Assembly (NCBI RefSeq): GCF_937146585.1
Contig: NZ_CAKZRO010000046.1
Span: forward strand, 1-41,915
Source of the DNA: an uncultured Halorubrum sp.
GTDB lineage: Archaea; Halobacteriota; Halobacteria; Halobacteriales; Haloferacaceae
Length of the DNA: 41,915 bases
Reading direction: 5' to 3'
Under the pieces are notes generated by a model, which did not search any database, was not told where the DNA came from, and was given only the letters and a program-made list of their open reading frames with translations. Positions 1 through 10,236 of this stretch are shown one piece after another; positions within the stretch are counted from its first letter, which is position 1; every line of letters begins with the position of its first letter. A program made the translations under genes and the position numbers.

Positions 1-257
1 GCTCCCCGTACACGGTCGACCGCCGCGAGGTGAACCGATCTAAGTCTGGCTCCATACTCTCGATCCGGTCGCCCGGCAGATAAACATCGATCCGGATCTA
101 TCCGGTCTGTTCGCCCCCGACCGAACGATCTGCCACCGGAAGGTGGGGCTCGGTTGCGCTTCGCCAGACAATAGTGAACGATCATGTCAATATGTCCAAC
201 TGTCACCGAATCGGTCAATTACTGTACGGATGACGACCTAATGTACTGAATAGAATA
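1..257. other. Upstream stretch with no gene seen
   Basis: I find no convincing coding frame on either strand. The stretch is richer in A and T than the genes around it and ends in the promoter of the ABC importer operon. It may contain regulatory sites, but I see no clear inverted repeat. Confidence 0.5.
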
Positions 258-266
258 GTTTTTAAC
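258..266 (+). promoter_or_regulatory. TATA-like box of the ABC importer operon
   Basis: The sequence gtttttaac lies 22-30 bases before the ATG at 288. This is the spacing expected for a leaderless haloarchaeal transcript. No purine-rich ribosome-binding site precedes the ATG. Confidence 0.6.
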
Positions 267-287
267 GACCGACGTGTACGTGTTGGT

Positions 288-1997
288 ATGTCTCACTCTG
301 ACAACGGACAGACGAAATCGGCAGCGACTCGCCGACGGGTTCTCGCCGCAATGGGCGGTGCGAGCGTTGTCGGCCTCGCAGGTTGTGTCGGCGGCGACGG
401 CGGCGACGGGTCCGACGGGTCCGACGGGTCCGACGGCGGCGACGGAACGAACGAGTTCGTGGCGTCGGCCGGGGCGAACCCCGGGACGTTCGACCCGACG
501 ATCATCACCGACGCGACCTCGAACTCAGTCGTCGGGACGATGGCGTACGAGCGGCTGGTCGCGCTGACCTTCGACTACTCCGAGGTCCGCGGCGAGCTCG
601 CCTCCAGCTACGAACAGGTCGACGACACCACCTTCCGATTCACCCTCCGCGAGGGCGTCACGTTCCACAACGGCGACGAGTTCACCGCCGAGGACGTTCA
701 GTTCTCCATTAACCGGACGAGCGGCACGACGAACGACGCCGACGTCTCGTTCATCGAGAACGTCGAGGTCCTCGGCGACTACGAGATCGAGATCACGTCG
801 ACCGACCCGCACGCGCCGTTCCTGAACGACCTCGCCGCGGTCCCGATCCTCACGAGCAAGACGGACGCGATCAGCGAGAACCCCGAGCAGGACGACCACG
901 ACTTCACCGAGCAGACCCTCGGGACCGGCCCGTGGGAGCTTGAGGAGTTCTCCGCGGAGGACCGCGCCGTCCTCGTCCCGTACGAGGACTACTGGTACGA
1001 CGGCGACGACTACCCCGGCACCGCGCCGTGGGACCGGGTCACGATCCGCGTCATCCCGGAGCAGGTCTCTCAGGAGGAGGCGATGGCCAACGGCGAGCTC
1101 GACATGATCGACAACGCGGCGCCGTTCGAGCTCGACCAGTGGGAAAACCAGACCGGCCAGGTCGTCACCGGTAGCTCCGTCGGCTTCGACTTCATCACCT
1201 ATCCGGTCAACCAGAGCCCGTTCACGAACCAGAAGCTCCGCCGTGGGATGACCCGGCTCCTCCCGAAGTCCGACGTCATCGAGGCCGTCTTCGGCGGCTT
1301 TGCGACCGAGCTCGCGGCCCCGATCAGCCCCGGTCTGGGCGCGTTCTGGGACGAGGAGGAAGAGCAGCGACTCCTCGACGAGTACGTTGGGGAGAACAGA
1401 GAGGAGGGCCTCCGCCTCATCGGCGAGGCGTTCGAAGAGGAGGACATCGAGGCGCCGTTCGACATCTCGTTCATCACCAACGTCAACCGCACCCGCGAGC
1501 GCTGGATGGAGATCATCCAGCAGACGATGGACGAGACCGAGTACTTCAACGCCGAACTCGACGTCCGCGCGTTCGACGACCTTGTTCCGTTCCTCCTCGA
1601 TCCCGAGGGCGCCGCGGCCAGCACCGACGTCGTCGGAATCGGCTGGACAGGCGGTTCGGACCCCGACGGTCACACCTACCAGCTGCTCCACTCCAGCCAG
1701 CACGTTCCGGACGGGTTCAACTGGAACCTCTACGAGAGCGACGAGATGGACCAACTCCTCATCGACGGGCAGACCACCCTCGGCGCCGAAAACCGGCGCC
1801 CGATCTACGATGACCTCCAGGAACTCGTCGCGGAGGAGGTCCCGATGGCGAACATGTGGACCGGCGATGTGATCGACGTCCTCAACCCGGCCAACGTCGA
1901 ATCGATCGACCAGTGGAGCCCGCACCCGAACGCGAGCAACCGGTACAACACGCTGTACAAGCCGCACCTCGACCAGATCGTGTACCCGTCGGAGTAA
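288..1997 (+). CDS. ABC transporter substrate-binding lipoprotein, peptide/nickel family 5
   Basis: This 569-residue protein is the extracytoplasmic binding component of an oligopeptide/nickel-type ABC importer. The N-terminus has a twin-arginine motif (Arg15-Arg17, then VLAAMGG) and a lipobox ending at Cys33, so it should be exported folded by Tat and lipid-anchored. Residues 34-50 are a Gly/Asp/Ser linker encoded by short tandem repeats. The rest matches SBP family 5, including a typical TFRFTLREGVTFHNGDEF segment near residue 110. Permease and ATPase genes follow on the same strand with 34 bases between this gene and the next. The substrate (peptide, nickel chelate or other) cannot be read from the sequence. 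Confidence 0.93.
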   Translation: MSHSDNGQTKSAATRRRVLAAMGGASVVGLAGCVGGDGGDGSDGSDGSDGGDGTNEFVASAGANPGTFDPTIITDATSNSVVGTMAYERLVALTFDYSEVRGELASSYEQVDDTTFRFTLREGVTFHNGDEFTAEDVQFSINRTSGTTNDADVSFIENVEVLGDYEIEITSTDPHAPFLNDLAAVPILTSKTDAISENPEQDDHDFTEQTLGTGPWELEEFSAEDRAVLVPYEDYWYDGDDYPGTAPWDRVTIRVIPEQVSQEEAMANGELDMIDNAAPFELDQWENQTGQVVTGSSVGFDFITYPVNQSPFTNQKLRRGMTRLLPKSDVIEAVFGGFATELAAPISPGLGAFWDEEEEQRLLDEYVGENREEGLRLIGEAFEEEDIEAPFDISFITNVNRTRERWMEIIQQTMDETEYFNAELDVRAFDDLVPFLLDPEGAAASTDVVGIGWTGGSDPDGHTYQLLHSSQHVPDGFNWNLYESDEMDQLLIDGQTTLGAENRRPIYDDLQELVAEEVPMANMWTGDVIDVLNPANVESIDQWSPHPNASNRYNTLYKPHLDQIVYPSE

Positions 1998-2031
1998 CGG
2001 TCTCGAACCCCGATAGCCCCATTTCACTTCG

Positions 2032-2982
2032 ATGAGCCTTCAACGATTCGTCATTAAACGCGCCCTGATAACCATCCCGCTACTGCTCGGGATCTCCCTG
2101 CTCACCTTCGGGATGGTCCACGCCATCCCCGGCGACCCGATCGACTTCATCACGCTGTTCACCGAGCTCGACCCCGAGACGGAGATGGAGATACGAGCCG
2201 AGTACGGCCTCGATCAGCCGGTGTACATCCAGTACATCGACTGGGTCACCAGCGCGGCGACGGGCGACTTCGGCCGGTCCATCATTACCCGCGACCCGGT
2301 GATAAGCGAGATCATGGAGCGGCTCCCGTACACCCTCGTGATGGGGATCATGGCGTTCGGCGTCACGCTCGCCACGGCGATCCCGACCGGCGTGATCGCG
2401 GCGTACTACCGCAACACCAAGATCGATCAGGCCAGCCGCGTGTTCGCGCTGCTCGGGATCGCGATCCCGAACTTCCTGCTCGGCCTGCTGCTGCTCCTCG
2501 TCTTCGCGAGCTGGCTCGACCTGTTCCCCATCCTGCCGCCCACCAGTCAGGGGATCGTCAGCTACGACATGCTGGTGTACACCCTGCTGCCGGCGATCAC
2601 CATCGGGACCGGCTCCACGGCTCTGCTGATGCGGCTGATGCGGTCCTCGATGGTGGAGGAACTCGACAAAGACTACGTCCGGACGGCGCGCGCGAAGGGG
2701 CTTCCCGAGCGGACGGTCGTCCAGAAACACGTCCTCCGGAACTCGCTGATCTCGGTCGTCACCGTGGCAGCCATCCAGGTCGCGTTCATCATCAGCGGCT
2801 CCGTCGTCGTGGAGATCGTCTTCTCGTACCCGGGCATCGGGCGGCTCCTCGTCAACCGCGTCGGCAACCGCGACTTCCCGGTGATACAGGCGATCGTCCT
2901 CCTCATCGGCGTCGCCGTGATACTCGCGAACTTCGTCGCCGACGTGCTCTACGCGTACCTCGATCCCAGAATCCGATACTAG
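2032..2982 (+). CDS. ABC transporter permease, DppB/OppB type
   Basis: This 316-residue integral membrane protein belongs to the DppB family, one of two permeases forming the importer channel. About six hydrophobic segments are visible, starting with RALITIPLLLGISLLTFGMV near the N-terminus. The cytoplasmic EAA loop that docks onto the ATPase is present near residues 213-240 (DYVRTARAKGLPERTVV). Length and the C-terminal YLDPRIRY ending are typical of the family. Only three bases separate its stop from the next ATG, so it is surely cotranscribed with the second permease. Confidence 0.94.
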   Translation: MSLQRFVIKRALITIPLLLGISLLTFGMVHAIPGDPIDFITLFTELDPETEMEIRAEYGLDQPVYIQYIDWVTSAATGDFGRSIITRDPVISEIMERLPYTLVMGIMAFGVTLATAIPTGVIAAYYRNTKIDQASRVFALLGIAIPNFLLGLLLLLVFASWLDLFPILPPTSQGIVSYDMLVYTLLPAITIGTGSTALLMRLMRSSMVEELDKDYVRTARAKGLPERTVVQKHVLRNSLISVVTVAAIQVAFIISGSVVVEIVFSYPGIGRLLVNRVGNRDFPVIQAIVLLIGVAVILANFVADVLYAYLDPRIRY

Positions 2983-2985
2983 ATA

Positions 2986-4070
2986 ATGTCAAGCGAAACC
3001 TCACAGCGGACGACGGAACGCGGACGAATACGGGTCTCCGGCTTCGACGTTGAGCGCGTCGAGTCCCGGGACCCGCTCTCCTCGTGGGAACCCGACCTCC
3101 AGTCGGAGGCGGGACGCGGGCGCCTCGAGTACGCGTGGCAGCGGTTCAAGCGGAACCGCCTCGCGCTGTTCGGCGCGGCCACCATCGTCTTCATGGTGCT
3201 GCTCGCGGTGTTCTCCCGTCCCATCTCGCTCCCGAACGGATTCCCGGTGCTGGCCGGACAGACGGTACAGCCGTTCTCGCTCGCGCCGGCCGACCCCGCG
3301 AACCAAGACGTGCTCACCGGCTACCGCGAACCGACCCTCGAGAACCTCTTCTCGGGGACCGCGACCGGACTGTACCTGTTCGGCGCCGACTGGGCCGGGC
3401 GCGACATCCTCTCGCGGGTGATGTACGGCGGCCGTTGGAGCCTCTCGATCGGCTTCATCGCCGTCGCGATGGCGCTGCTCGTCGGAATCCCGCTCGGTTC
3501 CATCGCGGGCTACTACGGCGGGAAGGTCGACGAGATCATCATGCGGCTCGTCGACCTCCTGTACGCGTTCCCGTTCATCGTGCTCGCGATCGCGGTCATC
3601 GCCGTCCTCGGCCGCGGCTACTGGGAGATGATCCTCGCCCTAGTCGTCGTCGGGTGGCTCCCGTACGCCCGCATCATCCGGGGCGAGATCCTCAGCGTGA
3701 AGGAGAACGAGTACGTCACGGCGGCGAAGGCGCTTGGCTCCCGCGACCGGTCGATCATCACGCGGCATATCCTCCCGAACGCGATGGCGCCGGTGATCGT
3801 CCAGGCGACGCTCAGCATCGGTACCACGGTGCTCGTCGCCGCGGCGCTCGGGTTCATCGGGCTCGGCCTGTCCCCGGCGAGCGCGGAGTGGGGCGTCATG
3901 CTCAACGTCGAGCAGGACGCGATCGCTCGCGGCCGCTGGTGGGCCGGGCTGTTCCCCGGCCTCGCGATCTTCGTGTTCGTGATGGCTATCAACCTGGTCG
4001 GCGACGGCGTCCGCGACGCGTTCGACCCGCAGGGCGACCAATCTGACACCGACACCGGGGGACTCCGCTG

Positions 4071-4071
<1 letters not shown>
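2986..4071 (+). CDS. ABC transporter permease, DppC/OppC type
   Basis: This is the second permease of the importer, 361 residues. It has a cytoplasmic N-terminal region of about 55 residues, a first membrane segment (LALFGAATIVFMVLLAVFS), a hydrophilic stretch, then the five-helix core usual for DppC. The EAA loop reads EYVTAAKALGSRDRSIITRH. The C-terminus (GDGVRDAFDPQ) matches the family. The stop codon overlaps the ATG of the next gene by one base (TGATG), indicating translational coupling to the ATPase. Confidence 0.94.
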
Positions 4072-5158
<1,087 letters not shown>

Positions 5159-5162
<4 letters not shown>

Positions 5163-6475
5163 GCGGCTCGGAGCCGCTCCTCCGCGTCGAGGGGCTCGAG
5201 AAGTACTACGAGTCCGAGAGCGACTTCATCGATCGGCTGCTCGGCCGACAGCAGAATGTGAAGGCCGTCGACGGCGTCTCCTTCGAGATCAACGAAGGAG
5301 AGACGCTCGGGCTGGTCGGCGAGAGCGGCTGTGGGAAAAGCAGTATCGGGCGCTCGATCCTCAGGCTCCGCGAGCCGACCGCCGGTTCGGTGTACTTCAA
5401 GGGGCAGGACATCACGACGCTCTCCGACTCGGAGCTCCGCGACCTCCGGAAGGAGATGCAGATCATCTTCCAGAACCCGCAGTCAAGCCTCAACCCGCGG
5501 CTGACGGTGAACGACATCATCGGGGAGGCGCTCGACATCCACGGGATCGAGAGCGGCGTCTCCCGCGACGCCCGGATCAAGGAGCTGCTCGACCGGGTCG
5601 GGCTCAACGCGAGCCACGCCAACCGGTACCCCCACGAGTTCTCCGGGGGGCAGCTCCAGCGGATCGGCATCGCCCGCGCGCTCGCCGTCGACCCCGACTT
5701 CATCGTCTGCGACGAGCCGGTCTCGGCGCTCGACGTGTCGGTCCAGGCCCAGATCCTCAACCTCCTCGAGGACCTCCAAGACGAGCTGGGGATCGCGTAC
5801 CTGTTCATCGCGCACGACCTCTCCGTCGTCGAGCACATCGCCGACGAGATCGCGGTCATGTACCTCGGGAAGATCGCCGAGATCGGTTCCCCGGAGGAGC
5901 TGTTCGCGCCGCCCCAGCACCCGTACACCGAGGCCCTGCTGTCGGCGATCCCGGAGCCGGACCCGCTGTGGGAGGGCGACCGGATCCTGCTGGAGGGGTC
6001 GGTCCCCTCCCCGATCGATCCCCCCTCCGGCTGTAAGTTCCACACGCGGTGTCCCCGCGTCATCCCGCCAGCCGACTACGACTTCGAGCAGTCCGAGTGG
6101 CGCGCGGTCATGTCGCTCCGGCACCGCACCCGCGAGGCGGACATCGCCGTCGAGACGTTCGACGCCGGCGAGGCCGCGCTCATGGAGTCGCTCCGCGACG
6201 AGCTCGACCTCCCGCCGACGCTGTCGGACCCGGAGGCGGAGGAGGTGGTCCAGGAGGCGCTCCGACTGGTCGCGGACGAGGAGTTCGCCCGGGCCGCGTC
6301 CCTCCTCGAGGAGACGTTCGAGACCCCCTGCTCGACGGACGAGCCGGTGCTCCGTGAGACGGACGCCGGACGCGTCGCCTGCCACCTCTTCGATCCGGCC
6401 TACGAGAGCGGGCCGACCCGGGGGACGCCGACGGACGACGGCTCCGCGGCGGGGTCGGCCACCAGCGACGACTGA
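5159..6475 (+). CDS. ABC transporter ATPase, DppF/OppF type, with split C-terminal cysteine domain
   Basis: This is the second ATPase of the importer, 438 residues. I chose the ATG at 5159, which overlaps the preceding stop codon; a longer frame opens upstream but lies inside the previous gene. Walker A is GESGCGKS (54-61), the signature FSGGQLQR (161-168) and Walker B DFIVCDEP (180-187). The C-terminal oligopeptide/dipeptide domain begins with Cys292 and Cys298 (CKFHTRCP), but the remaining two cysteines come only at 391 and 408 (TPC, VACHL). About 90 mostly acidic, helical-looking residues separate the halves. The domain is usually continuous, so this is an insertion. It heterodimerises with the preceding ATPase in the usual model. 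Confidence 0.94.
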
Positions 6476-6550
6476 CCGCGCTCCGTCGCCCCCATCGGCC
6501 CGGAGCGCCCCCGACGACACCCTTATTCCCGCGGGCGGGTACCCTCAGTC

Positions 6551-7084
6551 ATGCCTCGATCACGGCGACGGGACGGCGTCGACCGCTCCGACGACGACCC
6601 GTTCCGGCCGAACGAGTCCGCCGAGCGCCACCACCCGCGCGCCGCCAAGACGCTCCCGGCGGCGACGCTGGCCCGGTGGCTCTTCCCGGCGCGAGTTCAC
6701 CGGTGGGCGGTCTCCGTCAGCGTCAGCACGCCGACGACCGCCTACGAGCGGGGGGAGCCGGTGCCGGTGGCGGTCGAGTTCCGCAACCCGCTCCCAGTCC
6801 CCGTGACCGTCGAGACGCGGTCGCCCGTCCCCTGGACGTGGCACGTCGACGGGCACCGCGACGCCTCGAAGGTCCCCGAGCCGCTCCCGGACTCGCCGGC
6901 ACAGTTCACGCTGGACCGCGGGGAGCGTAGGCGCTTCACCCGTCGGTGGGCGCAGAGCTTCCGGGTCTCGGAGACCGAGTGGAAACCGGTCGACCGCGGG
7001 GAACACACGATCGGTGCCGGCCTCGACGTGGCCAACGCCGCCGAGGAGGGCGTGTACGACGAGACGACGATCCGGATCGAGTGA
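6551..7084 (+). CDS. Conserved haloarchaeal protein, BsuPI-like beta domain (tentative)
   Basis: I do not recognise this 177-residue protein with certainty. Residues 1-50 are charged and probably disordered. Residues 52-177 look like an all-beta domain with alternating Val/Thr strands and a conserved-looking WTWHVDG turn. The pattern (polar prefix, VEFRNPLPVPVTVE strand, TLDRGERRRFTRRW near the middle) resembles the BsuPI-type proteinase-inhibitor fold found in many haloarchaeal proteins, but that is a similarity judged by eye. There is no signal peptide. A TATA-like run (cttattccc) lies about 25 bases upstream of the ATG. It converges with the next gene. Confidence 0.75.
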   Translation: MPRSRRRDGVDRSDDDPFRPNESAERHHPRAAKTLPAATLARWLFPARVHRWAVSVSVSTPTTAYERGEPVPVAVEFRNPLPVPVTVETRSPVPWTWHVDGHRDASKVPEPLPDSPAQFTLDRGERRRFTRRWAQSFRVSETEWKPVDRGEHTIGAGLDVANAAEEGVYDETTIRIE

Positions 7085-7108
7085 ATCGCTCCGGCGCCGT
7101 CGAACGCT

Positions 7109-7465
7109 TCACTCCTCGTCGCTCGGGATGTCGATCTCGGGCTGATGGTAGCGGTCGGTCGCGAGCTCCGCGACCGTCCGGAGGGCCTCGGTGAGGTCGT
7201 CGGACTCGTCGAGCGCGTAGTGGTCGGGGTCGCGACCCTCGACTCGATCTATCTTCAGGATGCCGAACCGTTTGAGTTCGTCAAGCGCTTCGTGAACGAC
7301 GCTCCGGTCGACGCCCGCGCCCGCGGCGATCCGTTCGACCGGTAGCGGCTCGGACGCGTAGAACAGCGTCGCGACGACCCGCGCCCGCACCCGGTTCGCG
7401 AACAGGAGCGCGAGCCCGTTCTCCGCCACGAGCCGCGTGTACTCGTCGGTCGATTGCTCGTCCAT
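7109..7465 (-). CDS. Winged helix-turn-helix transcriptional regulator
   Basis: This 118-residue protein is a small DNA-binding protein. Residues 20-75 form a winged helix-turn-helix: LLFANRVRARVVATLFYASE is helix 1, PVERIAAGAGVDRSVVHEAL is the turn and recognition helix, and FGILKIDRVEG leads into the wing. The tail (YALDESDDLTEALRTVAELA) is helical and may dimerise. Many such regulators exist in haloarchaea and most have no known target. It stands alone on the minus strand, convergent with the preceding gene; no clear operator is visible. Confidence 0.82.
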   Translation of the reverse strand: MDEQSTDEYTRLVAENGLALLFANRVRARVVATLFYASEPLPVERIAAGAGVDRSVVHEALDELKRFGILKIDRVEGRDPDHYALDESDDLTEALRTVAELATDRYHQPEIDIPSDEE

Positions 7466-7551
7466 ACCCGCCGTTCACGAGCGAGCGGCATGACGGCTTC
7501 GGAACGGGCGGGGCCGCGCGCGCGCCAGTCCCCGCCGAGAGCTCGGACGAC

Positions 7552-7857
7552 CTACGAGTGCTTCGCCGCCAGCACTTCGATCTCGTCGATCTGCGGGTCC
7601 TCGACGAGCAGTTCGTCGGCGCGGTCCAGCAGTTCCGCCGCGATCTCGCCGTCGAGGTGCGCCTGCCGGCCCGCCTCGTCGGGGAACGTGTCGAAGATGC
7701 CGAACGTGGTCTCGTCCAAGCGCAGCGCGAACCACGTCGTCGTCTGCTCCTCCGCCTCGGCCGCGGGGAGCGCCCCTTCGAGGAACTCGGCCACCTCGTC
7801 GGCCTTCTCGGGCTTCGCTTCGAGCCGTGCCTGAAGCGCGTACTCGGAGTCGGACAT
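7552..7857 (-). CDS. ABM-fold (antibiotic biosynthesis monooxygenase-like) protein
   Basis: This 101-residue protein fits the ABM/dimeric alpha-beta barrel family: a beta strand (YALQARLEAKPEKADEVAEF), a helix ending near residue 33, then TTWFALRLDETTFGIFDTF and the hallmark EAGRQAHLDGEIA helix. I take the ATG at 7857; the reading frame extends far upstream without a better start and overlaps unrelated DNA. Members include heme- or quinone-acting monooxygenases and many proteins of unknown substrate, so no reaction can be assigned. The final residues are unremarkable. Confidence 0.85.
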   Translation of the reverse strand: MSDSEYALQARLEAKPEKADEVAEFLEGALPAAEAEEQTTTWFALRLDETTFGIFDTFPDEAGRQAHLDGEIAAELLDRADELLVEDPQIDEIEVLAAKHS

Positions 7858-7961
7858 TTCGGTCGAAACGAGGGCTGCGAGGCGTAAAATCCCCGTGACA
7901 CCGGGGATCCGGACGCGCGGCTCGACCACCGTCTGCGGCGGCCGGAACGGACCCCGCGGGC

Positions 7962-8810
7962 TCACCGCTCGCCGGCCTCGTCGCTCCGGCCCTCGGCTCC
8001 TGACGCGCGCACGTCGACCATCGCGCCGACCATCTCCACCGGCTCGTCGTCCTCGAACCGGACGATGCCCTGCGAGCGCACCGGCACGTACTCGTCGTCG
8101 GCGGTCCGCCAGCGGTACTCGTGCGCGAACTCGCCGTACTCCGCGTCCACGTCGTCGAACGCCGAGGGTTCCCCGGCCGCCTGGCGTTCGTTCAGGCCCC
8201 GTGCGACGGCGCGGTCGTCGGGGTGGACGCGTTCGAGCCACCACTCGAAGCCGTCCTCGCGGACGCCGGGCTGGTAGCCGAACTGCCGGATGCCGTCGCT
8301 GTACAGCGTCGCGCTCGTCGTCATGTCGCGGAGCCAGAAGGCGTCGGTCGCCGTGCGGGCGACGAGTTCGTACGTCTCGCTCAGTTTCTCCGCCCTGCGG
8401 GTCGCCCGCGCCCTGTCGACCAGCGAGCGGACGCGGTTCGCTAACACGGCGTACTTCGACCGCCCCCGTTCCTTCTGAACGTACGCGTCGACGCCGCTCT
8501 CGATCGCCTCCGCCGCGACGGCCTCGCTCCCCCGACCGGTGAACAGGATGAACGGTATCGAGTCGTCGACGGACCGGACGCGGTCGACCAGCTCCAAGCC
8601 GTCGATCTCCGGCATCTCGTAGTCGCTGATGACACAGTCCACTCGCTCCGCTTCCAGCCGGTCGGGGACCGCCGTCGGATCCGTCTCCGTCTTGACGGTG
8701 AGTGACTCGTCCTCTAAGACGAGGCACTCCGCGGCGAGGTCGACCAGACCGGAGTCGTCGTCCACATGTATAACGTTCACTCCGTCAGGTTCGGGGAACG
8801 GTAACTCCAT
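7962..8810 (-). CDS. Receiver-PAS domain protein without kinase domain
   Basis: This is a signalling protein of 282 residues. Residues 10-125 are a response-regulator receiver domain with acidic pocket Asp17/Asp18, phosphoacceptor Asp63 (VISDYEMPEIDGLEL), Thr91 and Lys113, so it should be phosphorylatable. A helical linker leads to a PAS domain of the PAS_3 type at about 140-265 (FGYQPG, WWLERVHPDDR, EYRWRTADDEYVPVRSQG). There is no histidine-kinase or DNA-binding domain after it. Such receiver-PAS proteins are common in haloarchaea and probably relay signals from separate kinases; the partner is unknown. Two other kinases are encoded in this window. Confidence 0.9.
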   Translation of the reverse strand: MELPFPEPDGVNVIHVDDDSGLVDLAAECLVLEDESLTVKTETDPTAVPDRLEAERVDCVISDYEMPEIDGLELVDRVRSVDDSIPFILFTGRGSEAVAAEAIESGVDAYVQKERGRSKYAVLANRVRSLVDRARATRRAEKLSETYELVARTATDAFWLRDMTTSATLYSDGIRQFGYQPGVREDGFEWWLERVHPDDRAVARGLNERQAAGEPSAFDDVDAEYGEFAHEYRWRTADDEYVPVRSQGIVRFEDDEPVEMVGAMVDVRASGAEGRSDEAGER

Positions 8811-9006
8811 GCTCGACTTCGGTTCGATCTATGGGGTCTTCCCCGTAATGACGCTTATGTCTTCAAGCACTAGGCCCGCTGGCACGACCGGCAGACGAGC
8901 ACGCCCACGCACCGACCGGCGTCGTCAGACCGCCGATACGCCCGTCGGGGACCGTTTCTCCGTCGTCGCGTCTCGGGGCCACCGCGGGGCGAGAGAGCGG
9001 GAGCCG

Positions 9007-9957
9007 TCACTCCGCGTCGCGATCGAGGACCTCCACGTCGTACAGTCCCGTCCAGCGGTAGCGGCGGCCCTGCCAGTCGAACTCCGTCCGCGCGAGCCCG
9101 TAGGCCAGCATGGGGAGCGACGCGACGTAGGCCGGGACGGCGAGCACGAACGTCCACCGCCTGACCCCGAAGTAGGCGTACGCGAGGCCGGCGGCGGCCG
9201 TCACGAGCGGCACCGTCGCGAGCGGGGCCAGCAGCGTCCCGACCAGGACGGCGAGCTGTACCAGCGCGCCGAAGACAAGTCCGCCGGGGTCGACGTACAG
9301 CGCCGTCCGCGTCCAGCGCACTTGGCGGTCGAGCGTCTCCTCGAGCGTCCCGGAGACCGGCATCTGTCGGACGAGGTCCGGAACGGACTCGACGCCCTCG
9401 ACGCGGTCGGTGAGCAGGGCGTCGTCGCTGACGGTCCGCCGGAGGTCCGCGGCGTACTCGTCCACGTCGACCGCCTCGCGGCGGAACGCCATCGTCCCGC
9501 CCCACGCGGTCGTGTCCAGCAGCGTCGTCAGCGCCGCGCCGATCGCGCCCGGCCCCTCCAGCGGTTTCAGCAGCGGGCCCTCGCTGACCAGAATGGGTGC
9601 GCTCGAGACGACGTGATCGGGCGGCGCGTCGGCGAGGTGACGCAGGACCCGCGGGAGCCACCTCGGCCCGTGCTCGAAGTCGGCGTCCGTACAGACGATG
9701 TGCTCGCCCGTCGCCCGTTCGAGGCCCGCGGCGAGCGCGTTACACTTCGCGGAACACCCCTCCGGCTCGCCGGCGACGACCACCTCCGCCGGCGTGCCCG
9801 CCGCGTCCTCGACCACCGGATCGTCGGGCCCGTCGCACGCGATGATGAACTCGCCGTCCCGCGGGACCTGCTCGACCAGTTCGTCGCAGGCCGTCGTCCA
9901 CCGCCGGGTCGGGAGGACGACGCTCACGCTCCCGTCGACCGCGCTCCGGTCCGACAT
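9007..9957 (-). CDS. Family 2 glycosyltransferase with C-terminal membrane segments
   Basis: This 316-residue protein is a GT-A glycosyltransferase of the GT2 superfamily, closest in layout to the ceramide-glucosyltransferase-like GT21 group. It has an N-terminal nucleotide-sugar fold (VSVVLPTRR at 11-19), a DAD metal motif at 91-93, a SDDALLT acceptor motif at 177-183 and a QVRW motif at 212-215. About three hydrophobic segments lie between 225 and 290, so it is membrane bound, with the active site probably cytoplasmic. It likely glycosylates a lipid; sugar and acceptor are unknown. A TATA-like ctacatagac lies about 27-35 bases upstream on the minus strand. Confidence 0.88.
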   Translation of the reverse strand: MSDRSAVDGSVSVVLPTRRWTTACDELVEQVPRDGEFIIACDGPDDPVVEDAAGTPAEVVVAGEPEGCSAKCNALAAGLERATGEHIVCTDADFEHGPRWLPRVLRHLADAPPDHVVSSAPILVSEGPLLKPLEGPGAIGAALTTLLDTTAWGGTMAFRREAVDVDEYAADLRRTVSDDALLTDRVEGVESVPDLVRQMPVSGTLEETLDRQVRWTRTALYVDPGGLVFGALVQLAVLVGTLLAPLATVPLVTAAAGLAYAYFGVRRWTFVLAVPAYVASLPMLAYGLARTEFDWQGRRYRWTGLYDVEVLDRDAE

Positions 9958-10236
9958 CCTCTACCCGTAGATACGGCCGGAGCTACATAGACGTCCGGCC
10001 GTTATCGGCGTGATACCTCTCGTCGCTCGCGGGTAACAGATGGAAAACCCCGCCTCGCGGATGCGGGAGTACAGGGCTGGCCTCGATACTCACGATCCGG
10101 TATCTCTCCACAGGAGGGCTATCTGGATAGATCCGCCGGCCCGTCCAGTCGGTGACCGTATCGCTCCGGAGAATCGCTCGACAGCAGACGCCGAGACTCC
10201 GTCGGGGGCTCCCCCGGAGCCCTGCGCTTTCGACGC

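Noticed and set aside
10040..10236. Possible gene between the glycosyltransferase and the heliorhodopsin
   Set aside because: No start with a promoter, and no codon bias; it looks like an ordinary 3' flank of the heliorhodopsin gene.
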